64,000 bases of DNA. It comes from UBA7434 sp042090785 (GTDB lineage: Bacteria; Pseudomonadota; Gammaproteobacteria; Pseudomonadales; UBA7434). Position numbers and translations under genes: made by a program. The DNA lies in assembly GCA_042090785.1 (NCBI GenBank), contig JBELIP010000002.1, positions 124,001 through 188,000 on the forward strand. The letters are read 5' to 3'. The first letter of the stretch is position 1. Each line of letters opens with the position of its first letter. The notes under the pieces were generated by a model. It saw only the letters and a program-made list of their open reading frames with translations, searched no databases and was not told the origin of the DNA. Positions 8,674 through 18,761 of the stretch are shown one piece after another.

Positions 8674-9531
8674 TTAACCTGAAAGCTGGCTGCGTATAGC
8701 AATTGTTTGAGTAAATACCTGTCGTGCACGACCATCGGCTGTTGCCGATGCAGGAATATCTTTGTCTAATAAGGTATAAGCTCTTCCTGTTGCATCTAAT
8801 GGTGTATTATCAGAAACCGTCATTAAACCTATTTGCATAATAACCACGTAAGGCCAATCGGCACTGGTCATTTGCGTTGCCGTTAAATAACGAGTAACAC
8901 GATTCGGTGTTGAAGCATCACCTACTCCATATAGCACTTGCATATCTTCTACACCGGATACCAGTACTACCGAACTCGCACCCGCAACATCGCAACGTAA
9001 TTGATCATTCGTGTCGACATAAAAACTCATGCGGGTAAACACTCCCGGCGTACCATCAATGGCAACGCCAGCACAATCTAATAAAGGTCGAGTGGCATCG
9101 CTGTCGCCTTCCATCCTAAAAGTAAAACTATCAAGCGTAGTGTCGGCATCGGTTAATGTTGCTGCCGTCGTATCGGCACCCACGACTACTGCACCTTCAT
9201 CAAAACCATTTTGACCAAGCCAATAAGTATTATTCGCCACAAGGTTAACTAAGTCAGCCGCATAGTCATCGCCATTCATGGTCGTAATATCACCCGGATT
9301 CAAATAACCCGCTGCTCGCGAAGAACGGCTAATAAAACTCATACCAAAACGCCCAGACTCCTGCGTAATGGATTGCGCATGAATCACATCAAAAGCCTGT
9401 CGGCTTCCTACCGTTACCTGAATAATACCCGCCAACATAAACAGACCAAGACCCATTGCAATCATTAACTCAATTAATGAAAAACCTGCTTGTTTTGTTT
9501 TTTTCACTGTCGCTACCATAGCTATAGTCAT
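8674..9531 (-). CDS. pilW: Minor pilin/assembly protein PilW
   Basis: 285-aa minor pilin with the cleavage/methylation motif AG-FSLIELMIAMGLGLFML about 15 residues from the start, followed by a large globular domain with two Cys (LLDCAG, LRCDVA). The length is usual for PilW, the largest of the minor pilins. The start at the ATG at 9531 is supported by an AGG eight bases upstream; a TTG at 9537 lies too close to it and another ATG exists at 9519. It lies 16 bases after pilV and is part of the tip complex. Confidence 0.88.
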   Translation of the reverse strand: MTIAMVATVKKTKQAGFSLIELMIAMGLGLFMLAGIIQVTVGSRQAFDVIHAQSITQESGRFGMSFISRSSRAAGYLNPGDITTMNGDDYAADLVNLVANNTYWLGQNGFDEGAVVVGADTTAATLTDADTTLDSFTFRMEGDSDATRPLLDCAGVAIDGTPGVFTRMSFYVDTNDQLRCDVAGASSVVLVSGVEDMQVLYGVGDASTPNRVTRYLTATQMTSADWPYVVIMQIGLMTVSDNTPLDATGRAYTLLDKDIPASATADGRARQVFTQTIAIRSQLSG

Positions 9532-9547
9532 AGTCAAAACCTGAAAC

Positions 9548-10078
9548 CTAAATTTGAATCACTAAACGAATACAGCCATCAAGTGCGGTTGAATTACAAC
9601 TTGCTCCCGTCACCACAGCACCATCTCGGTCTTCATCCCAAAACACTAAAATCGTATATTCAGATGTGCCAACATTTTTTGTGATAGTGCCAATACCTGA
9701 AGGTAAATTGGAATTAGCTATTTGTGTTTGCCACTGAGCAATATCGTAACTTGCCATTTGCACTTCATCACAACTAGCAGTGGTGCCCTGACAAGCTTCA
9801 CTCACCACCGCCGTCCCATCGCTTTCATAATTAACCGACAATGGGTCTGCCGCATCTGCCCTATTTGCTCTTAAACGGTCGGCCATATCAGCCGCTAAAA
9901 TATCAGCCTGTGATCTAAAAATACTGTTTTGCGATTCGCGCACACTCACCGCCTGCATACCTGCCATACCTAAAATACCAACCGCTAAAACAAATACCGC
10001 TACCATCACCTCAATTAAGGTAAAGCCCTTTTGCGTTATAGATGTTTTTTTAATGTTGTGTGGATTCAAAATATTCAT
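9548..10078 (-). CDS. pilV: Minor pilin/assembly protein PilV
   Basis: 176-aa minor pilin. The leader ends in KG, followed by FTLIEVMVAVFVLAVGILGMAGMQ, typical of PilV, and then a conserved DMADRLRANR segment (about 85-94). Four Cys in the C-terminal half (ACQGTTASCD, SCNSTALDGC) may form disulfides. It lies between fimU (19 bases upstream) and pilW, in the same order as Pseudomonas. Probable role: PilV of the pilus-priming subcomplex. Confidence 0.88.
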   Translation of the reverse strand: MNILNPHNIKKTSITQKGFTLIEVMVAVFVLAVGILGMAGMQAVSVRESQNSIFRSQADILAADMADRLRANRADAADPLSVNYESDGTAVVSEACQGTTASCDEVQMASYDIAQWQTQIANSNLPSGIGTITKNVGTSEYTILVFWDEDRDGAVVTGASCNSTALDGCIRLVIQI

Positions 10079-10097
10079 TCTCTTTTTAGATAAATAG

Positions 10098-10634
10098 CTA
10101 GCATCCCGTATCTGAAAGATCAGCCGAATAAGTTAACGTTCCGGTTGCCGAAAGAATAATGCCTCGCCCATGATCTGCTGGGGATTGACTATCACAAATA
10201 CCTATACTCTCTGCATTACCCGTATTAAGCCCTGTAGCAGCAAAAGTAATTGCCGTTCTCGCAATACCATTGCGAATAATAATATTGTCGTTACCATTGC
10301 TAACATCAATAAGTCGCTCGGTATTAATATTACGTGCACCTGATGCATCCGCATCCGCAAAGACAATCCAACCGTCAGACCAGTCACCACTACAGCCGGC
10401 TTGGTTGTCGCTAGGGCAAATGGTGACAAAGGACTGAGTGTTAATTGCCTCGCTACGGGCTATTTTTATAGCGGTAGCAAAGGCATCTCGAAAAGAGGCA
10501 ACGGTATTGTTTTTTATAGCGGTTTGAAAACTCGGAATAGCGACCACGGCTAAAATCCCTGCGATGGCAACAACTACCATTAACTCAAGTAATGTCATAC
10601 CAAATTGTTTTTGTTTTATGCGTAATCGTGGCAT
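10098..10634 (-). CDS. fimU: Minor pilin FimU (GspH/FimT family)
   Basis: 178-aa pseudopilin, first gene of the minor-pilin operon. The cleavage motif FG-MTLLELMVVVAIAGIL carries Met at +1 and the conserved Glu5. The GspH domain follows, with the Cys pair CPSDNQAGC and the C-terminal HGRGIILSATG segment typical of FimU. No GRxR motif is seen at the C-terminus, unlike the FimT-like gene at 3104. The start is the ATG at 10634; the upstream TTG at 10637 is an alternative. The 230-base leader to ispH probably contains the operon promoter. Confidence 0.85.
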   Translation of the reverse strand: MPRLRIKQKQFGMTLLELMVVVAIAGILAVVAIPSFQTAIKNNTVASFRDAFATAIKIARSEAINTQSFVTICPSDNQAGCSGDWSDGWIVFADADASGARNINTERLIDVSNGNDNIIIRNGIARTAITFAATGLNTGNAESIGICDSQSPADHGRGIILSATGTLTYSADLSDTGC

Positions 10635-10864
10635 CAAAAATACAACTCAAAGCGTAGACTTTATTAATCAATGAAAGTTGAGACAGGAGCTAGCTAAGCC
10701 AAGTTCCCATAACAACTCAGTTAGGCTTTATTGTTGGATAAACAAGGAGGATGTGCCAGCGCCAGACGCGCTAACGGTAGACTTCTACTGATAAACGTAA
10801 AAAGGATTTAAATAAATGCGATAGACAAGACAAAAATCATATTTAACGACGGTTTTATACGATT

Positions 10865-11836
10865 TTACTCAACAGGAAGGCGAAGCTCTTTAGGCATAGA
10901 AAACGTGATATTTTCTGGCGTACCTATCTGCTCTTGCGGCAAGGTAGCACCCAACGACTGTAGATAATTAACCACTTTTTGCACCAGCACTTCTGGCGCT
11001 GAAGCACCCGCACTAATACCGACTGCCGATTTGTTCGCTAACCATTGCGGCTGAATATCATCTTCACTATCAATGAGATAGGACTCGGTACCCATTCGCT
11101 CGGCTAACTCGCGTAGACGGTTAGAGTTAGAACTGTTTGGCGAACCTACCACTAACAATAAGTCGCAATCGGCAGCAAGCGCACGCACAGCATCTTGACG
11201 ATTTTGTGTGGCATAACAAATATCATCTTTTTTAGGCCCTTCAATAGCAGGAAAACGTGCGCGTAAAGCATCAATTACTCGCGCCGTGTCATCCATTGAA
11301 AGTGTGGTCTGAGTCACATAAAACAGGGCTTCGGGGTTACGAACAACTAAATTAACAACATCATCTTCGGTTTCGACTAAATAAATATCGCCACCGTTTT
11401 TATTGTCGTACTGGCCCATCGTACCTTCTACTTCTGGATGACCATGATGACCGATAAGAATGCACTCTTGGCCTTCACGGCTATGACGCACGACTTCCAT
11501 ATGCACTTTGGTCACTAACGGACAAGTGGCGTCAAAGACTTTTAGGCTGCGTTGCTCAGCTTCTTTACGCACGGCTTGCGAAACACCGTGTGCACTAAAA
11601 ATAACTATAACATCATCGGGCACTTCTGATAGCTCATCGACAAAAACAGCACCACGATCACGCAAATCCTCAACCACAAATTTATTATGTACCACTTCAT
11701 GACGCACATAAATGGGCGCCCCAAAAACCTCTAATGCTCGGTTAACAATATCAATAGCGCGATCAACACCCGCGCAAAAACCCCGCGGGTTAGCTAAAAC
11801 CAAACTGGCTGAGGTGGCAATAATAGAATCGGTCAT
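10865..11836 (-). CDS. ispH: 4-hydroxy-3-methylbut-2-enyl diphosphate reductase
   Basis: 323-aa IspH (LytB), a [4Fe-4S] enzyme converting HMBPP to IPP and DMAPP in the MEP isoprenoid pathway. Three conserved cluster Cys are visible: NPRGFCAGV (about 21), DATCPLVTKVH (about 105) and GSPNSSNSNRL preceded by ICYATQNRQ (about 206). The HGVSQ and IGHHGHPEVEGT motifs carry the substrate-binding His residues. It starts 23 bases after fkpB and continues the lspA-fkpB-ispH transcription unit. Confidence 0.97.
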   Translation of the reverse strand: MTDSIIATSASLVLANPRGFCAGVDRAIDIVNRALEVFGAPIYVRHEVVHNKFVVEDLRDRGAVFVDELSEVPDDVIVIFSAHGVSQAVRKEAEQRSLKVFDATCPLVTKVHMEVVRHSREGQECILIGHHGHPEVEGTMGQYDNKNGGDIYLVETEDDVVNLVVRNPEALFYVTQTTLSMDDTARVIDALRARFPAIEGPKKDDICYATQNRQDAVRALAADCDLLLVVGSPNSSNSNRLRELAERMGTESYLIDSEDDIQPQWLANKSAVGISAGASAPEVLVQKVVNYLQSLGATLPQEQIGTPENITFSMPKELRLPVE

Positions 11837-11859
11837 ATGGTGTTTTCCTAAATCACTTT

Positions 11860-12396
11860 TCAGTGTTTTTTATCGCCTTTCTTGTCGCGGTCATCAAGAG
11901 TCACATCTATAGCTTCACCTATAGCTTCATTAAGAGCCACATCAATAATATGCACATCAAAGATAATATCTTTATCTGCCAACGGGTGATTAAAATTGAC
12001 GAATACCGCTTCATCTTCAACCGAATCAACAACACCGGCTAACTCACCGTTAGCTGCATCGGCAAAACTCAGCACCAAACCAGGCTCGAGCATGGCATCA
12101 CCCTCGGCTAACATCGGTTCAATTTCGTGACGGCGAAAACGCTGAATATTATCGGGGTTAGATACGCCAAAAGCGAAGGCTGCTTCAATAACGTTACTGC
12201 TCTGTTGGCCTGCCACCATACCCAATAAAGATTTCTCAAACCCCTCTAACAAGTTACCATCACCAACCGTGAAGCTAACGGGGTCGCGCTCAAAGTTACT
12301 ATCAATCACTTCTCCAGAAACAAGCTTTAACGCAAAGTGTAATGTCACTCTACTATTATCACTTATCACCTGCTCGCCGCTGTATTGATTATCCAT
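11860..12396 (-). CDS. fkpB: FKBP-type peptidyl-prolyl isomerase (SlpA/FkpB-like)
   Basis: 178-aa SlyD/FkpB-like isomerase. The FKBP half-motifs VTLHFALKLVSGEVIDSNFE and VGDGNLLEGFEKSLLGM enclose an inserted flap (about 70-125) typical of the family; the C-terminus is charged (DDRDKKGDKKH). It is expected to be a cytosolic proline isomerase/chaperone. The start is moved to the ATG at 12396, which follows an AGGGCGAG region; the frame could begin six bases earlier at a GTG. It lies 22 bases after lspA, matching the conserved lspA-fkpB-ispH order. Confidence 0.9.
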   Translation of the reverse strand: MDNQYSGEQVISDNSRVTLHFALKLVSGEVIDSNFERDPVSFTVGDGNLLEGFEKSLLGMVAGQQSSNVIEAAFAFGVSNPDNIQRFRRHEIEPMLAEGDAMLEPGLVLSFADAANGELAGVVDSVEDEAVFVNFNHPLADKDIIFDVHIIDVALNEAIGEAIDVTLDDRDKKGDKKH

Positions 12397-12418
12397 TCTC
12401 ACTCGCCCTACTTAATTA

Positions 12419-12943
12419 TTACTCGCTCTCTTTATTCGTTGCATCAGCTACATCAGCTTCAGACGGACCAAAAAAGACATCAATCAACATTAATATTGCA
12501 CCCAAAGTTATTGCACTATCGGCGACATTAAATGCAGGAAAGTAATGACCATCGTAATAAAGCAACACAAAATCAACGACCTTACTTAACAAGACTCTAT
12601 CGATTAAATTACCAACCGCACCAGCAAGAATAAGTGTTAGTGCAATTAATAATATTTTTTGTATCGCCACCAGTCGATGGATCCAAACCACTAATACGAC
12701 ACTTACCACCGAAGAAATCGCGGTAAAGAGCCAGCGCTGCCAACCACCAGCATCACTTAAAAAACTCCAAGCGGCGCCCTTGTTATAAACCAAAGTGAAA
12801 TCTAAAATCGGTAACAGGTTAACTCGTTCGCCTTCAAAAAAATTTATCTGTACCCAATACTTACTTAACTGATCAAACACAACAATCACTAGCGCTAGGA
12901 TATACCACGACCAACGGACTGAGCTGTTAGTTAAAACCCACAT
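12419..12943 (-). CDS. lspA: Lipoprotein signal peptidase (signal peptidase II)
   Basis: 174-aa inner-membrane aspartic peptidase that cleaves diacylglyceryl-prolipoprotein signal peptides. There are four hydrophobic segments. The catalytic aspartates lie in GAVGNLIDRV (about 112-121) and FNVADSAI (about 138-145), and the N-terminal FDQLSKYWV motif is conserved. The ATG overlaps the ileS stop codon (TAATG), giving translational coupling. The acidic C-terminal tail (residues about 160-174) is a little longer than usual. Confidence 0.96.
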   Translation of the reverse strand: MWVLTNSSVRWSWYILALVIVVFDQLSKYWVQINFFEGERVNLLPILDFTLVYNKGAAWSFLSDAGGWQRWLFTAISSVVSVVLVVWIHRLVAIQKILLIALTLILAGAVGNLIDRVLLSKVVDFVLLYYDGHYFPAFNVADSAITLGAILMLIDVFFGPSEADVADATNKESE

Positions 12944-15780
12944 TAAGCATACAACCTTATTTCGCCATCACCATCAACATTGTCAATACAGCGCTGACAG
13001 AGCTCAGGATGCGCAGCTAAGGCCCCCACTTCTGGGCGGTGATGCCAACAGCGAATACACTTATCATGCTCGCTTTTATTAATAACCAGTTTCATTGCCT
13101 CTATATCAGTAGCTAATGCATTTGCTGGCGCAGCTTGATCACTCACAACCGTTACGGCTGAAGCTATTAAAACAAATCGTAATTCATCTTCAACAGCTGT
13201 TAGCTGTGCGGCTAATGATGGCTCAGCATAAATAACGACTTCGGCTTCGAGTGAAGCACCAATAGTGCCATTAGCTCGCTCACCTTCTATAGCTTTGTTA
13301 ACGGCAACTTTAACATCGCACAAAGTTTGCATTAAAGCGCCTTCGCCTTCTGGCTCATTTAATAGATTAGCCAAAGAGGTGTAGGTTTCTTCAATAAAGA
13401 TATTTGGGCTGCGCTCACCTGGAATATGTTCATTCAACTCATCGGCAGTAAAACTTAATATCGGTGCAATCCAACGCGTAAAGGCTTCAATAATATGATA
13501 CATAGCTGTTTGCGCTGAACGTCTAGCCACACTATTAGCTTGCGTGGTGTACTGACGGTCTTTAATAATATCAAGATAAATGCCACCTAAATCGACAACA
13601 CAAAAGTTATGCAGCTTTTGATAAATAGTATGTAATTGATAATCATTATACGCCGCTAGAATCTCTTCTTGCAGTTCGGCCGCGCGCGTTATTGCCCAGC
13701 GGTCAAGTAACAATAATTTATCGTTCGGTAATAAATCGGTAGCGGGATCAAAGCCTTCTAAATTAGAAAGCAAAAACCGTGCGGTGTTACGAATACGACG
13801 GTAAGAATCAGAGACGCGTTTTAATATTTCGTTAGAAACACTCATCTCCCCACTAAAGTCTGTTGCCGCAACCCAAAGTCTCAGTACATCGGCACCCAGC
13901 TCGTTCATAACTTCTTGCGGCGCCACAATATTACCTTGCGACTTTGACATTTTTTTACCATCGGCATCAACGACAAAACCATGTGTTAATACAGCCTTAT
14001 AAGGCGCAGTACCATTCATAGCTATTGATGTTTTTAATGATGACTGAAACCAGCCGCGATGCTGATCAGAACCTTCAAGGTATAAATCGGCAGGGTAACT
14101 TAAACCCGGTGTGTTTTTTAATACCGAGTAATGTGTCACGCCAGAATCAAACCATACATCAAGCGTATCTGTCACTTTACTGTAATTTTCAGCGTCATCA
14201 CCCAACAACTCGGCAGCCTCGAGGTCAAACCACACATCAATACCATCGCTTTCAATACGCTGTGCAACTTGCTCAATTAAGGCAACCGTATTTGGGTGTA
14301 GCTCTTGCGTCACTTTATGGACGAATAAGGTAATGGGTACGCCCCAAGTACGCTGCCGTGAAATACACCAATCTGGGCTACTTGCTAACATGCCATCAAT
14401 ACGTGCGCGCCCCCAATCAGGCACCCACTGCACACCTTCAACCGCAGACTTAACTGAATTCAATAAGCCTTTTTGCTCCATGCCAATAAACCACTGCGGT
14501 GTGGCACGATAAATAAGCGGTGTTTTAGTGCGCCAGCAATGCGGGTAGCTATGACGAATTTGCTCAACGGCTAATAATCGCTGCTGCTCTTTTAATACAT
14601 CGATAATAGGTTCATCGACCTTGTAAACATGCTGACCAGCAAAACGTTCGGTATTTTCGTTATAAACACCGTTATCACCCACAAGGTTAAGTGTTTCTAT
14701 ACCGTATTTTTTTGCTACGACAAAATCTTCTACACCGTGGTCCGGTGCCGTATGAACACAACCGGTACCTGCTTCGGTAGTGACATGATCACCTACAATA
14801 ACTGGCACAGTTTTATTGTAAAACGGATGACACAACATAACGTTTTCTATTGCTTCGCCTTTAAAGCGACCAACAATTTTAAAGTCTTTAACGTCATAAC
14901 GTTGAAGTGCAGACTCATGCAATGCTTCAGCTAACACTAAACGTTGCTTAGCACCTTCGCCTACTTCACACTCAACGACTACATAATCTAATTCGGCATG
15001 CACAGAGACTGCCTGATTAGCTGGCAATGTCCATGGCGTTGTAGTCCAAATAACAACGCTAATATTGCCCTCACCTTCTAGACCACCAACACTATCAGCA
15101 AAAGCTTGCTGATCTTCTATCGCAAAAGACACATCAATAGAAAAAGAATTTTTATCTTGGTATTCAACTTCAGCTTCGGCTAATGCTGAACCACCAACCA
15201 CGCTCCAATACACAGGCTTAAAGCCACGGACTAAATGACCATTCTCAACTATCTTACCTAACGACCGGACAATGTCGGCTTCGGTTTTAAAGTTCATAGT
15301 GAGATATGGGTTTTGCCAGTCACCTAACACACCTAAACGGACAAAACCTTTGCGTTGCCCATCCACTTGTCGGGTGGCATATTCGCGACATTTTTGGCGA
15401 AAGGTTTTGTAGTCAACCTTAACGCCTGCTTTACCGACTTTAGTTTCTACCTTATGTTCAATCGGTAAGCCGTGACAATCCCAACCCGGTACATAAGGTG
15501 CGTCATAGCCCTGCTGAGTTTTCGCTTTAATAATAATATCTTTTAAGATTTTATTAACCGAGTGGCCAATATGAATATCACCGTTGGCATAAGGAGGGCC
15601 ATCATGCAAAATAAAGGTTTCACGACCAGCAAATTTTTTACGAATTTGACCATAAACATCGGCTTTATCCCATGCTTTTAAACGCTGCGGTTCTCGCTGG
15701 GCTAGGTTCGCTTTCATCGCAAATGCTGTTTTTGGCAAATTCAATGTTTGCTTGTATTGATTTTTCTTGTCTTCACTCAT
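12943..15780 (-). CDS. ileS: Isoleucyl-tRNA synthetase
   Basis: 945-aa class I synthetase that charges tRNA-Ile. The HIGH signature is in PPYANGDIHIGH (about 60) and KKMSKSQGN lies near residue 605. The CP1 editing domain sits between them, with TTTPWTLPANQA and the GTGCVHTAPDHG motif. The C-terminal zinc finger CIRCWHHRPEVG...CQRCIDN marks the bacterial type related to E. coli IleS. The start is set at the ATG at 15780 rather than the in-frame TTG at 15795. It lies between ribF and lspA, as in most gammaproteobacteria. Confidence 0.98.
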   Translation of the reverse strand: MSEDKKNQYKQTLNLPKTAFAMKANLAQREPQRLKAWDKADVYGQIRKKFAGRETFILHDGPPYANGDIHIGHSVNKILKDIIIKAKTQQGYDAPYVPGWDCHGLPIEHKVETKVGKAGVKVDYKTFRQKCREYATRQVDGQRKGFVRLGVLGDWQNPYLTMNFKTEADIVRSLGKIVENGHLVRGFKPVYWSVVGGSALAEAEVEYQDKNSFSIDVSFAIEDQQAFADSVGGLEGEGNISVVIWTTTPWTLPANQAVSVHAELDYVVVECEVGEGAKQRLVLAEALHESALQRYDVKDFKIVGRFKGEAIENVMLCHPFYNKTVPVIVGDHVTTEAGTGCVHTAPDHGVEDFVVAKKYGIETLNLVGDNGVYNENTERFAGQHVYKVDEPIIDVLKEQQRLLAVEQIRHSYPHCWRTKTPLIYRATPQWFIGMEQKGLLNSVKSAVEGVQWVPDWGRARIDGMLASSPDWCISRQRTWGVPITLFVHKVTQELHPNTVALIEQVAQRIESDGIDVWFDLEAAELLGDDAENYSKVTDTLDVWFDSGVTHYSVLKNTPGLSYPADLYLEGSDQHRGWFQSSLKTSIAMNGTAPYKAVLTHGFVVDADGKKMSKSQGNIVAPQEVMNELGADVLRLWVAATDFSGEMSVSNEILKRVSDSYRRIRNTARFLLSNLEGFDPATDLLPNDKLLLLDRWAITRAAELQEEILAAYNDYQLHTIYQKLHNFCVVDLGGIYLDIIKDRQYTTQANSVARRSAQTAMYHIIEAFTRWIAPILSFTADELNEHIPGERSPNIFIEETYTSLANLLNEPEGEGALMQTLCDVKVAVNKAIEGERANGTIGASLEAEVVIYAEPSLAAQLTAVEDELRFVLIASAVTVVSDQAAPANALATDIEAMKLVINKSEHDKCIRCWHHRPEVGALAAHPELCQRCIDNVDGDGEIRLYA

Positions 15781-15838
15781 AGGGCTATTAATCAAACCTT
15801 TATTTAAAACATCTAACGTAAAAACTTAACGAGAAAAC

Positions 15839-16804
15839 TTATCGAAGAAAATAGTCTCTCGCCGTATTAATATCATGATGAATTTGCGTCTTTAGCAAAT
15901 CTAACGATTCAAATTTTTGCTCTTCACGAATTTTTTTGCGAAACCTTACATCAATGCGTTGACCATATATGTCAGCATTAAAATCTAACAAATGTACTTC
16001 TAGAATCGCTTTTATCGACGCATCCACTGTCGGCCGACATCCCACATTTGCGACCGCAGGCAGCCATTGATCAGCATATACTTCATGACCTTGAATATTC
16101 ACCTCTACAGCATAAACACCTGACATAGCTGCACGTAACCGATGCAATTCTACATTAGCGGTTGGTACATCCAGCACTCGTCCTAACTGCTTACCATAAA
16201 CTACCTTACCCGAAATACTGTAAGGTCGGCCTAACAATTCCTCTGCTTCGATAAAGTCACCCGCCTTCAATAATTGGCGAATACGTGAACTCGAAATACG
16301 GTGGCCTTCTAGCTCTAACGTGGTGGTGTCCTCAACGGTAAAATTATATTTACGCGCCAGTGCTACTAACAGTTCAAAATCGCCACCACCATCACGACCA
16401 AAACGTAAATCATCGCCAACCACGATATGCTTAGCATTAAGGCCATTAACAAATACTTGATCAACAAAATCGGTGGCGTCCATATTGCGCATGCGATCAT
16501 CAAAGCGTACGACAATGACGCGATCAATACCAATAGCAGAGAAACCTTCGCACTTTTCGCGAAAACTCATTAAACGAGGCGGCGCATCAAGCGGTGCAAA
16601 GTACTCTCTGGGCAATGGCTCTAAAGTGACAACCACCGAAGGTAAGCCCGCCTCTTTGGCGCGCATTCGCAAGTGGTTAAGCACCGAGCGATGCCCGCAG
16701 TGTAAACCGTCAAATGCACCTATCGTCAGCACCGAGCCTGCTTCACTTAAACTAGCGCAAGCGTGCCGATTGTTTAAATTGTGTATGCCGCGAACCAGCT
16801 CCAC
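15839..16804 (-). CDS. ribF: Bifunctional riboflavin kinase/FAD synthetase
   Basis: 321-aa RibF, which phosphorylates riboflavin to FMN and adenylylates it to FAD. The N-terminal nucleotidyltransferase has TIGAFDGLHCGHR (about 27-39) and SSSRIR (about 170). The C-terminal kinase begins with GRPYSISGKVVYGKQLGR and carries the PTANV motif. The start codon is GTG, chosen because MELVRGIHN is the family's conserved N-terminus and AGGAG lies six bases upstream. It is followed by ileS after 58 bases. Confidence 0.97.
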   Translation of the reverse strand: MELVRGIHNLNNRHACASLSEAGSVLTIGAFDGLHCGHRSVLNHLRMRAKEAGLPSVVVTLEPLPREYFAPLDAPPRLMSFREKCEGFSAIGIDRVIVVRFDDRMRNMDATDFVDQVFVNGLNAKHIVVGDDLRFGRDGGGDFELLVALARKYNFTVEDTTTLELEGHRISSSRIRQLLKAGDFIEAEELLGRPYSISGKVVYGKQLGRVLDVPTANVELHRLRAAMSGVYAVEVNIQGHEVYADQWLPAVANVGCRPTVDASIKAILEVHLLDFNADIYGQRIDVRFRKKIREEQKFESLDLLKTQIHHDINTARDYFLR

Positions 16805-16951
16805 TCACCACTCCTACTCACTAGCCCAAAAACTATTTACAGCAGACCACCAAGGCACAGATGCAAATAGGATAAACCGGAGATTATATACTTAGTCGGC
16901 GGTGAAAATCGCGGTTCTGGAGCTGGAAAACTACCGGCTTATAGCGCTTTT

Positions 16952-18703
16952 TTAACTGGCTGCGGGTGATTTGAACTGATGAGGTCTAACACCAAAGAAC
17001 AGCAGCGTAATGAGATAGACGAAGAAACCAGTAATGCAAAGTAACAACAGCTGATAACAACGTGATAGCCAACTCGCCGCCGCCCAAAATGAGGGCTCCG
17101 GTTGAATGGCAATAAGCACGACGACCATAGCCGCCATAGCCGCCATGACCTGTACCAATAAACGCCAATAATCACTTGTCAGCAAGCTGCTTTTAGTCAT
17201 TGTCGAATCGTTATTGCTTGAATGGGGGCTACTTAAATGGGTGCTGTCTAAATGAGCATTACATAGCAGTTTATTAGCCGATAAACCCCGAAACAGCAGC
17301 CAAGCATTAAGCGCTGCCGATAATGACGTTGCCAACGCTAAACCAACATGCCCCAACTGCCAATAGTGATGCAAAATCAATACAAATATGAGGTTTAACA
17401 CCATATTAGAGACCATAGCGATAATACCAATGCGTACAGGCGTTTTCATATCTTGCTGGGCATAAAAACCGGTTGCAAGCACTTTAATAGCCATAAAAGC
17501 TAACAAACCCAATGCATAAGCGCGCAGGCTATGCGTCGACATAAGCACATCTTCGGGCGTCATTGCTTGATATTGAAACAAGGTAAATAAAATAGGCGCT
17601 GCTAGCACAATTAATGCTGCAGTGGCTGGCATGGCTACTGCGGTAATACAGCGTAAAGCCCAATTTAATGTCGCTTTAAAGCGCGCTGCAGAATGATCAT
17701 TCGCAGCGCCACTCTCACCTGCTACATTTTGTAATTGCAAGCGAGACAAGCCGGGTAAAATAACGGTGGCAATAGCAATACCAAACACACCTAAAGGCAG
17801 CTCAGCTAATCGGTCAGAATAATATAACCATGAAACACTACCGGTGGGTAAAAATGATGCGAGTACGGTATCGAGTAGTAAATTTATTTGGCTTACGGAT
17901 ACACCGAAAATAGCCGGCACCATTAAAAGTAAAATCTTTCTAACGCCTGCATGCTCAAGGTCCCATTTGGGTTTTGGCATCCGGTCTATCTGCGCCAAAA
18001 AAGGCAACTGAAATAACCATTGTAAAACACCTGCAAATAACACCGCCCATGCCAAAGCATAAACTGGTTGCGAAAATAATGGCGTGGCAAATAGTGCAAA
18101 ACCAATTAAAGACAGGTTTAACAGCACAGGGGTAAATGCTGGTACCACAAAGCGATCATAACTATTAAGAATTGCACTGGCAAAACCGGTTAATGAAATT
18201 AATAATAAATAAGGAAAGGTAATGCGTAACATTTGCTGCGTTATAGCAAATTTTTCTGGCTGATCAATAAAGCCCGGCGCAAACACGGCAGTGACTACTG
18301 GCGCGGCCAATACGACCAAACCAACCAACATAAACAAGGTGCCGCCAAGCACGCCGCAAACCGCATTTATTAAGCCTTTTACTGCAGCAACATTACCTTC
18401 AGCTTCATAACGCTGGCGATATTCGGATAAAACAGGAACAAAGGCTTGAGCAAAAGCCCCTTCGGCAAACAGCCTGCGAAGAAACTGGGGAATTTTAAAT
18501 GCAACAAAGAAAGCATCGGCGTAGCCACCCGCGCCAATGAGACGGGCAATAACCACATCTCGTACCAAACCCATAACGCGCGATAACATAGTCATAACAC
18601 TGACCATAGCGCTGGAATTTAACAAACTACGAGACGCGACCACTGGCTGGCCCGTTGATGGCTTATCCAAAACTGGATACCTGTAAAGCCATAAAAGCCA
18701 CAA
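16952..18703 (-). CDS. murJ: Lipid II flippase MurJ
   Basis: Up to 583 aa; a MOP-superfamily inner-membrane protein with about 14 hydrophobic segments that moves lipid II across the membrane. Family sequences seen include SRVMGLVRDVVIAR, ADAFFVAFKIPQFLRRLFAEGAF, FTPVLLNLSLIG and a long Ser-rich cytosolic loop at about 490-515. The start is unresolved: no ATG precedes the conserved core, and TTG codons at 18703 and 18670 (AGG nine bases upstream) or GTG at 18643 are all possible. It lies upstream of ribF, as usual, but rpsT, which normally neighbours it, is not here; pyrB is in its place. Confidence 0.94.
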   Translation of the reverse strand: MWLLWLYRYPVLDKPSTGQPVVASRSLLNSSAMVSVMTMLSRVMGLVRDVVIARLIGAGGYADAFFVAFKIPQFLRRLFAEGAFAQAFVPVLSEYRQRYEAEGNVAAVKGLINAVCGVLGGTLFMLVGLVVLAAPVVTAVFAPGFIDQPEKFAITQQMLRITFPYLLLISLTGFASAILNSYDRFVVPAFTPVLLNLSLIGFALFATPLFSQPVYALAWAVLFAGVLQWLFQLPFLAQIDRMPKPKWDLEHAGVRKILLLMVPAIFGVSVSQINLLLDTVLASFLPTGSVSWLYYSDRLAELPLGVFGIAIATVILPGLSRLQLQNVAGESGAANDHSAARFKATLNWALRCITAVAMPATAALIVLAAPILFTLFQYQAMTPEDVLMSTHSLRAYALGLLAFMAIKVLATGFYAQQDMKTPVRIGIIAMVSNMVLNLIFVLILHHYWQLGHVGLALATSLSAALNAWLLFRGLSANKLLCNAHLDSTHLSSPHSSNNDSTMTKSSLLTSDYWRLLVQVMAAMAAMVVVLIAIQPEPSFWAAASWLSRCYQLLLLCITGFFVYLITLLFFGVRPHQFKSPAAS

Positions 18704-18761
18704 TCTGGATCATCTCAGCAATACCATCTCAAAGATATCATCCTTAAAAACACCCTCACAG

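Noticed and set aside
14629..14934. Long open frame antisense to ileS
   Set aside because: Lies entirely inside ileS with no family motifs; the ileS frame is fully supported.
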